Below are positions 8,065-17,900 of a stretch of 64,000 nucleotides of DNA, piece by piece (position 1 is the stretch's first letter; each line of letters starts with the position of its first letter). Source of the DNA: Caulobacter mirabilis (GTDB lineage Bacteria > Pseudomonadota > Alphaproteobacteria > Caulobacterales > Caulobacteraceae); NCBI RefSeq assembly GCF_002749615.1, contig NZ_CP024201.1, positions 3,410,001-3,474,000 of the forward strand. The letters are read 5' to 3'. The notes below the pieces were generated by a model, which ran no database searches, was not told the DNA's origin, and worked only from the letters and a program-made list of their open reading frames with translations. The translations under genes and the position numbers were made by a program.

Positions 8065-8363
8065 CAGCGGGCGTCCAGCAGCGTCGAGGGCGCCAGGCGC
8101 GTGTTGACGGCGAAGACGGAGGTGTCGCTCGGCTTGGCGACCATGGCGGTGGCCGAGGCGCCCCCGACCACCGCGCCGACGAGCAGAGACGCGACGACCG
8201 CGGCGATACGAGCGGGCACGAAGCCGCCGGCCGTCGAGCGGCTTTCGCGGCGACCGTCGACGCGCGACCAGACCCGCGGCTCGAGCTGGCTCAGGTCACG
8301 GTCCAGGGGTTGCGCCCGAAGATCGGCAAGGGCGTCGTCCAACGACATCACGGCATCCATCAT
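8064..8363 (-). CDS. CnrY-like membrane anti-sigma factor
   Basis: This 99-residue protein starts MMDAVMSLDDALADLRAQPL. A polar cytoplasmic segment precedes a single membrane helix (about residues 52-72, IAAVVASLLVGAVVGGASA) and a short periplasmic tail. Size, topology and position directly before a CnrX-like sensor and an ECF sigma factor match CnrY, which holds the sigma factor at the membrane. Sequence similarity alone would be weak for so small a protein, so context carries the call. I chose the ATG at 8363. A longer in-frame reading to 8510 would overlap the divergent acyltransferase gene. Confidence 0.75.
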   Translation of the reverse strand: MMDAVMSLDDALADLRAQPLDRDLSQLEPRVWSRVDGRRESRSTAGGFVPARIAAVVASLLVGAVVGGASATAMVAKPSDTSVFAVNTRLAPSTLLDAR

Positions 8364-8457
8364 GGTTCTGCCTCTATATACGCCACGTCGGGGCACAACC
8401 CTCAAGTGAGGGAAGGTTGCTGATCGGCGCGTACTCCTATCGAACGGGGGACGCGCC
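8364..8457. promoter_or_regulatory. divergent promoter region with inverted repeat
   Basis: This 94-base gap separates the leftward cnrYXH-cop operon from the rightward acyltransferase. It contains CCCTC-AAGT-GAGGG (about 8400-8413), embedded between CAACC and GGTTG. It also holds a TATATA stretch at 8374-8379, close to the leftward start. The exact promoter elements are not decidable by eye. Confidence 0.35.
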
Positions 8458-9609
8458 TTGAGATCCGATCCGAACGCAACACAGCCGTCCGACCTGCCGG
8501 CCCTGACCACGATCCGTTTCGTCCTGGCCGCGGGCGTGGTGCTGTTCCACTACCAGCTCCAGTGGCCCTGGGACACGCTGTCCGCCACGGGCCTGATCGA
8601 GCGGGCGAGGCTGGGGGTGGATATCTTCTTCATCCTCTCCGGCTTCGTTCTGACCCACGCCTACCGCGCGGCCCTGGCCGAGGGGCGGTTCCACTACGGC
8701 CGCTTCATGGCCGCTCGATTCGCGCGGATCTATCCGGCGCACCTCGCGGTTCTCGCCTTCGTCCTGGCCATGGTGATCGTGGCCGTTCTGATCGGCGCCG
8801 AGTTCGACGACCGGAACTTCACCGGGATCGGTCTGGGGGCCACCCTGCTGCTGGTCCATGCCTGGTTCCCGGCGGTCTACGACGCGGACTGGAACGGACC
8901 CTCCTGGTCGCTGTCGGCGGAGTGGTTCGCCTACCTGGCCTTCCCGGCCTATGCCTGGATCGGCCTGAAGCTGCGCGACCGACCGTGGCTGGTCCTCGGC
9001 CTCGCGGCCGGCCTCTTCGCCGGCTGCGACCTCGCCTATCAGCAGCTCTTCGGCCAGACCGTGGTTCACGCCGAGAACAACATGGGCGTTCTGCGGATCC
9101 TGCCCGAGTTCCTGTACGGCGTCGGCCTCTATCGGCTGTTCGAACGGCTCAAACCCTCGCGCCCTGTCGCGATCGCCGCCGCGCTGGGACTGTCCATGCT
9201 CATGCTGGCGCTGATGCATGTCCGGGCGGATGATCGGCTGATCGTCGTCATCGCCGGCCCGTTCGTGCTCGCCCTGGCCCTGCTGGCCAAGGCCGGCGCC
9301 GACAAGGGCCTCGCCAGGCCGTGGATGCTGCTCGGCGGCGAGGCTTCCTACGCCCTGTACCTGATCCACATGCCGATCCTGATCGGCTGGAAGGGGGTGA
9401 ACGCGCTGCTGACCGACCGCCCCAGCGACTACGTGCTGGCCGTCTGGGAAATTCCGCTGCTGCTGGCGATCAGCCTCCTGGCCGCCGTCGCGCTGCACCG
9501 TCATATTGAGGCCCCCGCCCGGGTCTACCTCCGCCGCCAGGCCAACCGGCTCTGGCCGACGACGGCCAAGACCCCCATGAGTCCCGGTTCACAGCCGCCG
9601 GACGTCTAA
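8458..9609 (+). CDS. acyltransferase family protein (OafA/NodX type)
   Basis: This 383-residue multi-pass membrane protein belongs to the acyltransferase-3 family, which moves acyl groups onto sugars of polysaccharides or lipids. The family N-terminus is visible as LTTIRFVLAAGVVLFHYQ, with the conserved Arg and His. RLGVDIFFILSGFVLTHAYR and NGPSWSLSAEWFAYLAFP follow, and about ten hydrophobic helices run to the end. The start is TTG at 8458, preceded by GGGGGA. No better ATG lies before the first conserved segment. The acceptor is unknown. It is divergent from the copper operon and 34 bases before the DUF411 gene. Confidence 0.88.
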   Translation: MRSDPNATQPSDLPALTTIRFVLAAGVVLFHYQLQWPWDTLSATGLIERARLGVDIFFILSGFVLTHAYRAALAEGRFHYGRFMAARFARIYPAHLAVLAFVLAMVIVAVLIGAEFDDRNFTGIGLGATLLLVHAWFPAVYDADWNGPSWSLSAEWFAYLAFPAYAWIGLKLRDRPWLVLGLAAGLFAGCDLAYQQLFGQTVVHAENNMGVLRILPEFLYGVGLYRLFERLKPSRPVAIAAALGLSMLMLALMHVRADDRLIVVIAGPFVLALALLAKAGADKGLARPWMLLGGEASYALYLIHMPILIGWKGVNALLTDRPSDYVLAVWEIPLLLAISLLAAVALHRHIEAPARVYLRRQANRLWPTTAKTPMSPGSQPPDV

Positions 9610-9643
9610 GCCCCCGATAGCGTTCCACCGTCAGGAGTTTCCC

Positions 9644-10102
9644 ATGTCCGTCCTTCATCGCCGCGCCCTCGTCCTGGGCCTTTCGGCCGCCGCCCTGGGC
9701 GGCGCGGCCGCAGCGGCGGACGCGCGCGACATCACCGTCTACAAGACGCCCTGGTGCGGCTGCTGCAAAGGCTGGATCGCCCATCTGCGCAAGGCCGGCT
9801 TCCGCGCCAAGGTGGTCGAGGTCGAGGACCTGGCCCCGATCCGCAACAAGCACGGCGTGCCTTTCGAGCTATCGTCCTGCCACACCGGCGTGATCGCCGG
9901 CTATGTCGTCGAAGGCCACGTCCCGCCCGCAGACGTGGTTCGGCTGGTGCGGGAAAAGCCGAAAGCGCTCGGCATCACCGTCCCCGGCATGCCGATCGGC
10001 TCTCCCGGCATGGAGGCGCCCGACGGCCGCAAGGAGGCCTACCAGACCCTTCTTCTGCTCGATCGGAAGGGGCGCACGAAGGTCTTCGCCCAGCACGGCT
10101 GA
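9644..10102 (+). CDS. DUF411 family, probable periplasmic metal-binding protein
   Basis: This 152-residue protein has an N-terminal signal (HRRALVLGLSAAALGGAAAAADA) and then the DUF411 domain. The domain has YKTPWCGCCKGW with Cys38, Cys40 and Cys41, and SSCHTG with Cys79 and His80. The family often occurs in copper and silver resistance loci and is presumed to bind metal. Its position next to the copper operon supports this. CAGGAG precedes the ATG. Confidence 0.88.
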   Translation: MSVLHRRALVLGLSAAALGGAAAAADARDITVYKTPWCGCCKGWIAHLRKAGFRAKVVEVEDLAPIRNKHGVPFELSSCHTGVIAGYVVEGHVPPADVVRLVREKPKALGITVPGMPIGSPGMEAPDGRKEAYQTLLLLDRKGRTKVFAQHG

Positions 10103-10180
10103 CGCCTCGGACAACGTCCTATCTGACCGATCCGCTCTGGCGTAGTCTTCCGCGCTTCGGTCAAGGGGGACGCACCGACG

Positions 10181-10948
10181 ATGAACGACGCCGAGACGCC
10201 GGCCGACGGCCTGACGGAGCTGACCGCCTTCGTGTTGGACGGCTACGCCTTGGACATCCGGCCGGCGCCGCTGGAGCGTCCGTGGATGGACGCCAGTCCA
10301 CAGCGGTTCGCCTATCGCTGCCTGCCCCTGAACATCGCCAACGCCCACGGCTGGGAGATACTCTGCCCGACCGCTTTCGAGGCGATCTGGGATGGCCGGG
10401 TAGAGCGCGAAGGAGTCGAGGTTCGCGTCCCCGAAGGTGTCGCTCCGCCGGCCGTCGGTCATTTCGGCTCGGGCGTGCTGACCTTCCACCTGCCCTGCCT
10501 GTTCCGCACCGACCCGGGCGTCGACCTGTTCGTCACCGGGCCGCTCAATCGACCGAAGGATGGCATCGGCCCGCTCAGCGGCGTGGTCGAGACCGACTGG
10601 TCGCCCTACACCTTCACGATGAACTGGCTCTTCACCCGCGCCGACCACCGCGTCCGGTTCGAGAAGGGCGAGCCCTTCTGCCACGTGTTTCCGGTCCGGC
10701 GCGGACAGCTCGACGGCCTGGCGCCGAGGCTGCGCCCGCTGGCCTCGGAGCCAGACCTCATGCGCGAGCACACGGAATGGTCCGACAGCCGCCTGACCTT
10801 CAACACCGATCTGGAACAGCCGGACTCCCCGGCCGCGAAGGAAGGATGGCAGAAGGCCTATTTCCGCGGCGCCACGCCGTCGGGCGCCGCCGCGCCGCGC
10901 GACCATCGCAGCAAGCTGCGTCTGAAACCGTTCGCCATCGAGGACTAG
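10181..10948 (+). CDS. uncharacterised protein, DUF6065-like
   Basis: This is a 255-residue soluble-looking protein without signal peptide or membrane helix. Motifs seen are RFAYRCLPLNIANAHGWEI, GVLTFHLPCLFRTDPGVDLFVTGP and DWSPYTFTMNWLFTR. The combination resembles a family of unknown function that I recall as DUF6065, but I cannot verify this. The many Trp, Phe and Pro residues suggest a compact beta-rich fold. It converges on the LuxR gene with a 3-base gap. No function can be assigned. Confidence 0.6.
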   Translation: MNDAETPADGLTELTAFVLDGYALDIRPAPLERPWMDASPQRFAYRCLPLNIANAHGWEILCPTAFEAIWDGRVEREGVEVRVPEGVAPPAVGHFGSGVLTFHLPCLFRTDPGVDLFVTGPLNRPKDGIGPLSGVVETDWSPYTFTMNWLFTRADHRVRFEKGEPFCHVFPVRRGQLDGLAPRLRPLASEPDLMREHTEWSDSRLTFNTDLEQPDSPAAKEGWQKAYFRGATPSGAAAPRDHRSKLRLKPFAIED

Positions 10949-10951
10949 CGC

Positions 10952-11575
10952 CTAGTCGAGCATGTCGACCGACGACAGGACCGAGACCAGTTCGGCCTGT
11001 CGATGGACGCCGACCTTGACCATCGCCGAGGCGACCTGCACCCGCAGGGTGTTGATGCTGACCTGACGCTCGGCGGCGATCTCGGCCGTGTCCAGGCCCT
11101 GGACGACCCGGGCGACGATCTCGGCCTCGGCCGGCGAGAAGTGGAACAGCTGCCGCGCCCGCTCGGCGACGCGCGGCGAGGCGCGGCCCACCTCGCGGAT
11201 GGTCACGAGCACGGCCCGCTCTCCCGTCAGGGCCGGCGCCGGCTCGATCAGGATGACCAGGGGCTTGGCGCTGCGCGATCGACGCAGCAACGCCGCGTCC
11301 GAGCGCCCGGTTTCGGCCGCCGCGGCGATCCGGCGGCGCAGGGTTTCGCTTTCGAAGCCGATCTCGGCGGCCAGGCGCCCGGCCTCGTCCAGGACGCCGT
11401 CGCCGACGTCCAGATAGAGCCGCGCCTGCTCGTTGGCGGACAGAATCCGCGCCGCCTCGTCCACCACCACCACCCCGAAGGTCAGGCGGTTGAGAACAGC
11501 GTTGGCGACGTCGCTGCTGAAGGGCGTGGGGTCGGTCTTCGTCTCTACGGCTTCGATCATGCCGGCTTGCCTCAT
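10952..11575 (-). CDS. LuxR-type transcriptional regulator with PAS-like sensor domain
   Basis: This 207-residue protein has an N-terminal PAS-like part (about residues 20-125, starting NRLTFGVVVVDEAARILSANEQARLYL). A C-terminal LuxR/NarL helix-turn-helix follows (about 140-200: FSPAEAEIVARVVQGLDTAEIAAERQVSINTLRVQVASAMVKVGVHRQAELV). There is no receiver domain, so it probably responds to a ligand or redox cue. The start is ATG at 11575; a second ATG at 11560 with GAGG upstream is an equal candidate. About 126 bases upstream lies ACTTAGGTATTAGG, which matches the box seen before the kinase gene at 41381. Confidence 0.8.
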   Translation of the reverse strand: MRQAGMIEAVETKTDPTPFSSDVANAVLNRLTFGVVVVDEAARILSANEQARLYLDVGDGVLDEAGRLAAEIGFESETLRRRIAAAAETGRSDAALLRRSRSAKPLVILIEPAPALTGERAVLVTIREVGRASPRVAERARQLFHFSPAEAEIVARVVQGLDTAEIAAERQVSINTLRVQVASAMVKVGVHRQAELVSVLSSVDMLD

Positions 11576-11886
11576 GCGAGCACCCGCTCCAGCCGAGCCC
11601 CCCTTGCCCGACTTCTTTGTGTGATGTCCGACGAACCGACTGAGAACTGACGCTCTGTCCGCAGAGCAAGCCGCGAACGAGAACGAACGCCGACCCGGAG
11701 ACTTAGGTATTAGGCAGACACGCGACGCGATGAACGTACCGAAACTACGGTACTCATATGCCTATATTGATAATCGCTACGCAGGATAGCGAAGACATAG
11801 TGTCGCACCCGGGTCTGCGGATTTAACCTGGAGCAAAAGTCACGCTCCAGATCTATCGGAAACTTCTCGCGATGGTTGAAAATCGG
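11576..11886. other. non-coding, AT-richer region with three small hairpins and a regulatory box
   Basis: I see no credible gene in these 311 bases. They hold GCTCTG/CAGAGC (11652-11667), GTACCG/CGGTAC (11736-11753) and CTGGAGC/GCTCCAG (11828-11850) as short stem-loops. The box ACTTAGGTATTAGG is at 11701-11714. Base composition is visibly lower in GC than the neighbours. The region probably contains the LuxR gene promoter. A small RNA is possible but unproven. Confidence 0.5.
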
Positions 11887-11917
11887 CCCTCCAACAGGCT
11901 CTGAACCTGTTGGAGGG
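11887..11917 (-). terminator. rho-independent terminator of the giant autotransporter gene
   Basis: The 11-bp stem is CCCTCCAACAG (11887-11897) with CTGTTGGAGGG (11907-11917) and a 9-base loop. On the minus strand it is followed by CCGATTTTC. It lies 41 bases after the stop at 11959. Confidence 0.75.
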
Positions 11918-11958
11918 TCATCTTCCGTCTACCGGCGGTCGCCGGGGCCGCTTCTGGG

Positions 11959-14900
11959 TTAGAAGTCGGTCTCCAGGCGCAGTCTCACGGTCCCGCTGGT
12001 CTGGTCGCCGGAGAGCATGCCCTCGTAGTCGAGGCCGAAGCGGGCTCCGCTCTTGCGGAGCAGGTCCAGGCCCAGCCCGTAGAGCATCCGGTTGCGATCC
12101 AGCGGGCTGGCGTCGAGGCTGTAGACCTTGCCGTCCAACCAGTCGGCGTAGCGGATCTGCTGGGAGCCGGAGCCCTGCAGATCGTAGGCGTACTCGATCC
12201 GGAAGCTGGGGATCGCCCGCCCGAACCGGGTCTTCAGGGCATACTCGCCCCTCAGGCCGATCGCGCCGGTCACGGTGTTGGTCGTCTGCTCCTCATAGGC
12301 CAGGGCGAAGGCGCCGCCGCCGGTCTCGGTGAAGGCGCCCAGGGTCGAGCGGCTCGCCTCGATCCGGCCGTAGGGCGACAGCTTCAGGCCGTGCGGATGG
12401 CGATAGTCCCATCCGGCCGTGACCGCCCCGAACCACTGATCCCCGTCCCTCTGGCCGTAGGCGAACTGGCCGTTGGCCGTCACATACCGCTTGGAGTCGA
12501 AGTCCAGCTTGCCGTAGCCCAGCACCAGGTCGACGTAGGCCTTCTCCACCGGCTGGAAGCTGCCGTACACCGACAGGCTCCAGGCGTCCGCCTCGCTGCG
12601 GGTGCCGTGGTCCCCGATCTTGCTGGTGTCGGTCGCCCAGCCCACGCCCACGCCCAGCACCAGCTTCTCGCTCAGCCGCCGGTCGACCCCGATGGTCAGG
12701 CCGTCGGTGCTGAACTTGAAGCCCTCGCGGTCGCGGCCGTCGTCGGTCCGGCCGAAGGTCGCCGCGCCGGACGCCCAGACCCCCCAGGGGCCCGAGCCGC
12801 CGCCCGCGCCGCCGCCCGCGCCGGAGGTGCGAACGTCTTCCGCGCGCCGTTGCGGCTCGCTCGGCTGGTCGAAGCCCAGCAGGTCGCGGCCGGTCAGAGC
12901 GCCGGTCACGCCCAGTCGATCCTGCATGCGGCGCAGTTCGCTCGGGTCGTTGGCCAGGCCGCCGGAGAGGCCGCTGCCGCCGAAGTTGAGGCTCAGGCTG
13001 CTCGAGAAGCCGCCCCCGCCTTCACCCCCGCCGTGCAGCTGTTCCAGACGGCGGTTGAAGTTGCCGATCTGGGCCGAAGCGAACCGGCGCGCCGTCTCGC
13101 CCTGGGCCGCGATCAGCCCGGTCACTTCCGCGTCCTGGGCCGGGTCCGGACGGGCCTTGACCGTGATCGTCACCTTGCCCGGGACGCTCGTCGCAAAGGC
13201 GTTGCTCAGGGTGTAGAGCACCACCGCGTCGCCGGTGAAGGCGTTGTCCGGCTTGAAGGCCAGGTCGTACAGCTGCTGACCGCCCGCGACACGGCCCGTG
13301 ATCGTGGCCGTCCCGGCGCTGGCCGGACTGACCGAGACCACCGCCGCCCCCGTGAACGGAGCCCCGAAGGCGCCCTGGGTCAGCTCCACGGTCGCCGTCT
13401 GGCCGGCCATGATCGTGGCCGTCTTGTCCGGACCGGGAACCACCGCCGGGTTGACGGTGATCGTCACCGTCGCCGGGGCCGAGACCCCGCCGGGGTTGGT
13501 CACCGTGTAGGTGAAGCTGTCCGGACCGGCGTAGGCGCCGTTGGCCGTGTAGGTGATGGTCAGGCCGTTGGCGACCGCCGTCCCATGGCTCGGCGGCGTC
13601 GCCACCTGGGCCGCGATCAGGTCCAGGCCCGTCGCCCCCTGGGCCGCGTCGATGGTCACGCTCTGACCGCCGATCACCGCCACCGTCTTGGGTTGGACCG
13701 TCGCCGCCGGCGTGCCGACCGCCAGGGTATAGGCCGCCGACTGGCTGAAGCCGTAGGCGTCCGTCGCCGTCACCGTGAAGCTGTTGCCTCCCGCCGTCGT
13801 CGGCGTGCCCGAGAGCACGCCCGCCGTGGTCAGGGTCAGCCCCGCCGGCAGGGTTCCGGCCGTGACCGTATAGCCGTACGGCGCCGCCCCGCCAGACGCC
13901 GTGATCGTCTGGCTGTAGGCCACCGTCCGCAGACCGCCCGGCAGCGCCCCCGCCGCCGGCGTCAGCGCGATCGTCGGCGCCGCGATCTCAAGGCTGTAGG
14001 CCCTGGTCCCCGTCGCGCCGTAGACGTCCGTCGCCTTGACCGTGAAGGCGAAGCTGCCCGCCTGGGTCGGCGTGCCCGACACCGCTCCGCCGGCCGACAG
14101 GGTCACCCCGGCCGGCAGGGTCCCGCTGTCCAGGGCGAAGCCGTAGGGCGCGGCGCCGGCCGAAGCCGTCAGCGTCGCCGTATAGGCCGCCAGCGCCGTC
14201 CCCGTCGCCGGCGTCAGATCGTTCAGCGCCAGAACCGGCGGCGTCACCGTCACCGTCACCGTGGCCGGGGCCGAGGTCCCGCCCAGGTTGGTCGCCGTGT
14301 AGGTGAAGCTGTCCGTTCCCGAGTAGCCCGCCGTCGGGGTGTAGACCAGGTTCAGGCCCGACGCCGACGCCGTCCCGTGGGCCGGCGCAGCGTCGACCGC
14401 CACGCTGACCGTCGGCGGACCGCCCAGAACCGGCGTCACGGCGTTGGCCCCGCTGTTGGCCGCCACGGTCAGGGAGACGGGACCGGCCGTCGGCGGATTC
14501 GGCACGCCCACCACCAGGCTGTAGGGGGTGTCGATGCTGAACGGTCCGCCGCCTGTCGTACTGTCCGTCGCCCGGACCGTGATGTTGAACGTCCCCACCA
14601 CCGTCGGCGCGCCCGAGAGCAGGCCGCTGGGGCTCAGGGTCACCCCCGTCGGCAGAGAACCAGACGCCAGGCTGTAACTGTAGGGCGCCGTGCCGCCCGC
14701 AGCGGTGATCGACTGGCTGTAGGCGTCATGCTGCACGCCCGCCGGCAGCGTCGTCGGGTTCATGCTGATCGATGGAGCGCCGATGCTCCAGCTGTAGGCT
14801 TGCGAGCCGGTGTACGGCGCGCCGGTCCCGGTCGAGGAGTCGGTCGCCGTGATCGTGACGTTGAACGACCCCGCCTCCGTTGGCGTACCCGAGAGCACCC

Positions 14901-17900
14901 CGCCAGGCGACAGCGTCACCCCCGCCGGCAGGGCCCCGGCGGTCACCGCATAGGCGTAGCCGCTGGTGCCGCCGGTCGCGACGATCGTCTGGTTGACGCT
15001 TGCGCCCACCACCGCCGGGACCAGGGTCGTCGGCGACAGGCTGATCGTCGGGGCGTCCACCGTGATGCTGTAGGCGGACGAGCCTGTGAACGGCGCGCCT
15101 ACGCCCGTCGAGCTGTCGGTGGCGGTGATGGTGAAGTTGTAGGTCCCGCCGCCTGTCGGCGTGCCGGTGATGTCGCCGCTCGTCGACAGGGCCAGGCCCG
15201 GCGGCAACGAACCGGCGGTGATCGCATAGCCGTACGACGCCGTGCCCCCCGTGGCAGAGATCGTCTGGCTGTAACTCGCCGCGATCGCCCCGTTCGCCAG
15301 GCTTCCTGGGCTGAGCGAGATCGTCGCCGCGCCGATGTTCCAGCTGTAGGCCTGCGAGCCGGTGAACGGCGCGCCGGTCCCGGTCGAGGAGTCGGTCGCC
15401 GTGATCGTGACGTTGAACGATCCCGCCTCCGTCGGCGTGCCCGAGAGCAGGCCGCTGGGGCTCAGGGTCACCCCCGCCGGCAGAGCGCCGGCGGTCACTG
15501 CATAGGCGTAGCCGCTGGTGCCGCCGGTCGCGACAATCGTCTGGCTGACGCTTGCGCCCACCGCCGCCGGGGCCAGGGTCGTCGGCGACAGGCTGATCGT
15601 CGGGGCGTCTACGGTGATGCTGTAGGCGGACGAGCCCGTGTAGGGGGCGCCGGCGCCGGTCGAGCTGTCGGTGGCGGTGACGGTGAAGTTGTAGGTCCCG
15701 CCGCCGGTCGGCGTGCCGGTGATGTCGCCGCTCGTCGACAGGGCCAGGCCCGGCGGCAGGCTACCGGCCGTGACGGCGTAGCTGTATGGCGCCGTGCCGC
15801 CCGAGGCCGACACCGACTGGTTGTAGCTCGCGGCGATCGCCCCGTTCGCCAAGCTGCCCGGGGTGAGGGAGATCGACGGCGCGCCGATGTTCAGGGTGTA
15901 GTTCTGGATCGCCGAATAGGTCCCGCCGGTCGTGGAGTCCGTGACCCGCACGGCGATCGGGAAGGAACCGCCTTCCGTCGGCGTGCCCGAGATGAGGCCC
16001 GCGCCGTCGATCGTCACGCCCGCCGGCAGGGTTCCGCTGTCCAGGGCGAAGCTGTAGGGCGCCGTGCCGTTGCTGGCGGCCAGGGCCTCGCTGTAGGCCA
16101 GCCCGACGGAGCCGGACGACAGGATCGGCGGCGACACCGTGATCGCCGGGGCGGTCACCGTGATGCTGTAGCTGGCCGAGCCGGTGTAGGCGTTGCCGCT
16201 GCTGTCCGTGCCGGTGACGGTGAAGTTGTAGGTCCCGGTCGCGGTCGGGGTTCCCGAGATCACGCCGCCCGACAGAGCCAGCCCCGGCGGCGGGGCGCCG
16301 GCGGTGACGGCGAAGGTGACCGGCGCGAAACCGCCGTTGCTGGTGATGGTCTGGCCATAGGCGGCGCCGGCCGGCCCTCCGGGCAGCGCGCCCGAGGCCG
16401 GCGACAGGACGATGGTCGGCGCGTCGATGGTCAGCGTGGCCGAGGCGGTCGAGGTGTAGGACCCGTTGCCGCCCGAGCTGTCGGTCACCGTCACCACCAC
16501 CGTGGCGTTGGTCGCCGTCGTCGGCGTGCCCGAGATCACCCCCGAGCTGTCCATCGTCAGGCCCGCCGGCAGGCCGGTGGCCGAGAAGTTGTTGAACGGC
16601 GCATGGCCGCCCGAGATCGCGACGACCGAAGCGCCGCTGTTGTAGGCTTGGCCGACCGTGCCCGTGGCCGCCGGCAGGGTCGCCGAGAACACCGGATCGT
16701 TCACCGTCACGAACACCTGCGCCACATTGGAGGTGCCGCCGGCGTTGGTCGCGACGTAGTTGAAGGTGTCGGTCCCACGGAAGCCGAGCGGCGGGGTGTA
16801 GCTCATCAGGCCGGCGCTATCGACGCTGACCGTCCCCCCGTAGGACGAAGCGCCCACCTGGAAGCCGGTCGGGCTCTCCGTGGCGTGCGGGAGGGCGCTG
16901 AAGGTCGTCGCCGTCGCCGAACCGCTGTTGTAGGTCAGCCCGCTGATGGAGAAGGACGAGACCACCGGCGCCGGCGGCAGGCTCACCATCAGGGTCGCCG
17001 TGATGTTGGCGTTGTACGGCCCCGCCCCCAGCGAGCTGTCGGTGACGTTGGCCGTCACCGTGAAGGTTCCGTTGACCGCAGGGGTGCCGCTGATGACGCC
17101 CCCGGCCGCGCTCAGCCCCGACGGCAGGCCGCTGATGCTGTTGATCGTGTAGCTCGCCCGGCCGCCCGAGACCGTCACCGGCGTCGCGCCGGCGTTGTAG
17201 GGCCGCTCCACCGTCGCCGTGCTCGACGGCAGGGTCAGCGAGAGGGTCGGGTTGCCGATCGTGACGGTGACCGTCGCCGGCGCGGACGTGCCGCCGAGGT
17301 TGGTCGCCGTGTAGGTGAAGGCGTCGTTGGCGTTGCGATAGCCGACCGGCGGCGTATAGGTGGCGATGCCCGAGCTGTTCACCGTAACCGACCCGCCCTG
17401 GGCGGTCGTGGCCGAACCGACCGCGTAGCTGGTCGGCGCGTCGCCGCCCGTCAGATAGAGGCTGAGGTCGATGTTGGTCGTCGCGTTCGCGCCGTCGTTA
17501 TAGGCGACGATCGAGCCATAGGTCTGCGAGCTCGCCACGGGCGGCGCAACGAAGGTGTATTGGTCGTTCGCGCTGGTGGCGCTGGTCCCGCCGACGGTCG
17601 TCACGCGGACATTGATCACGCCCGACGCGTGCGGCGGCGTCGTGGCGGTGATCTGGGTGGGGCCGTTGATCGTGTACCCGGTCGCCGCCGTGCCGCCGAA
17701 GGTCACCGCCGTGGCGTTTGACAGGTTCGTGCCGGTGATCACCACCGTCGTCCCGCCGGCCGTCGACCCGGCCGTTGGCGAGACCGCGGTCACCGTCGGC
17801 GTCGGAACGTAGGTGAACTCGTCCTGCGCGCTGGTGGCGCTGGTTCCGCCCGGCGTAGTGACGGTGATGTCGTAGGTGCCGGCCATGTTGGCGGGCGAGG

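Noticed and set aside
14770..15873. CRISPR array or non-coding direct repeats
   Set aside because: The repeats are in frame, 552 bases long and encode Ig-like domains. There are no spacers or cas genes.
12391..17721. 1,776-codon open frame on the plus strand opposite the autotransporter
   Set aside because: Arg/Gly-rich composition without domain signals. It mirrors the repeats of the real minus-strand gene and is a GC-driven antisense frame.
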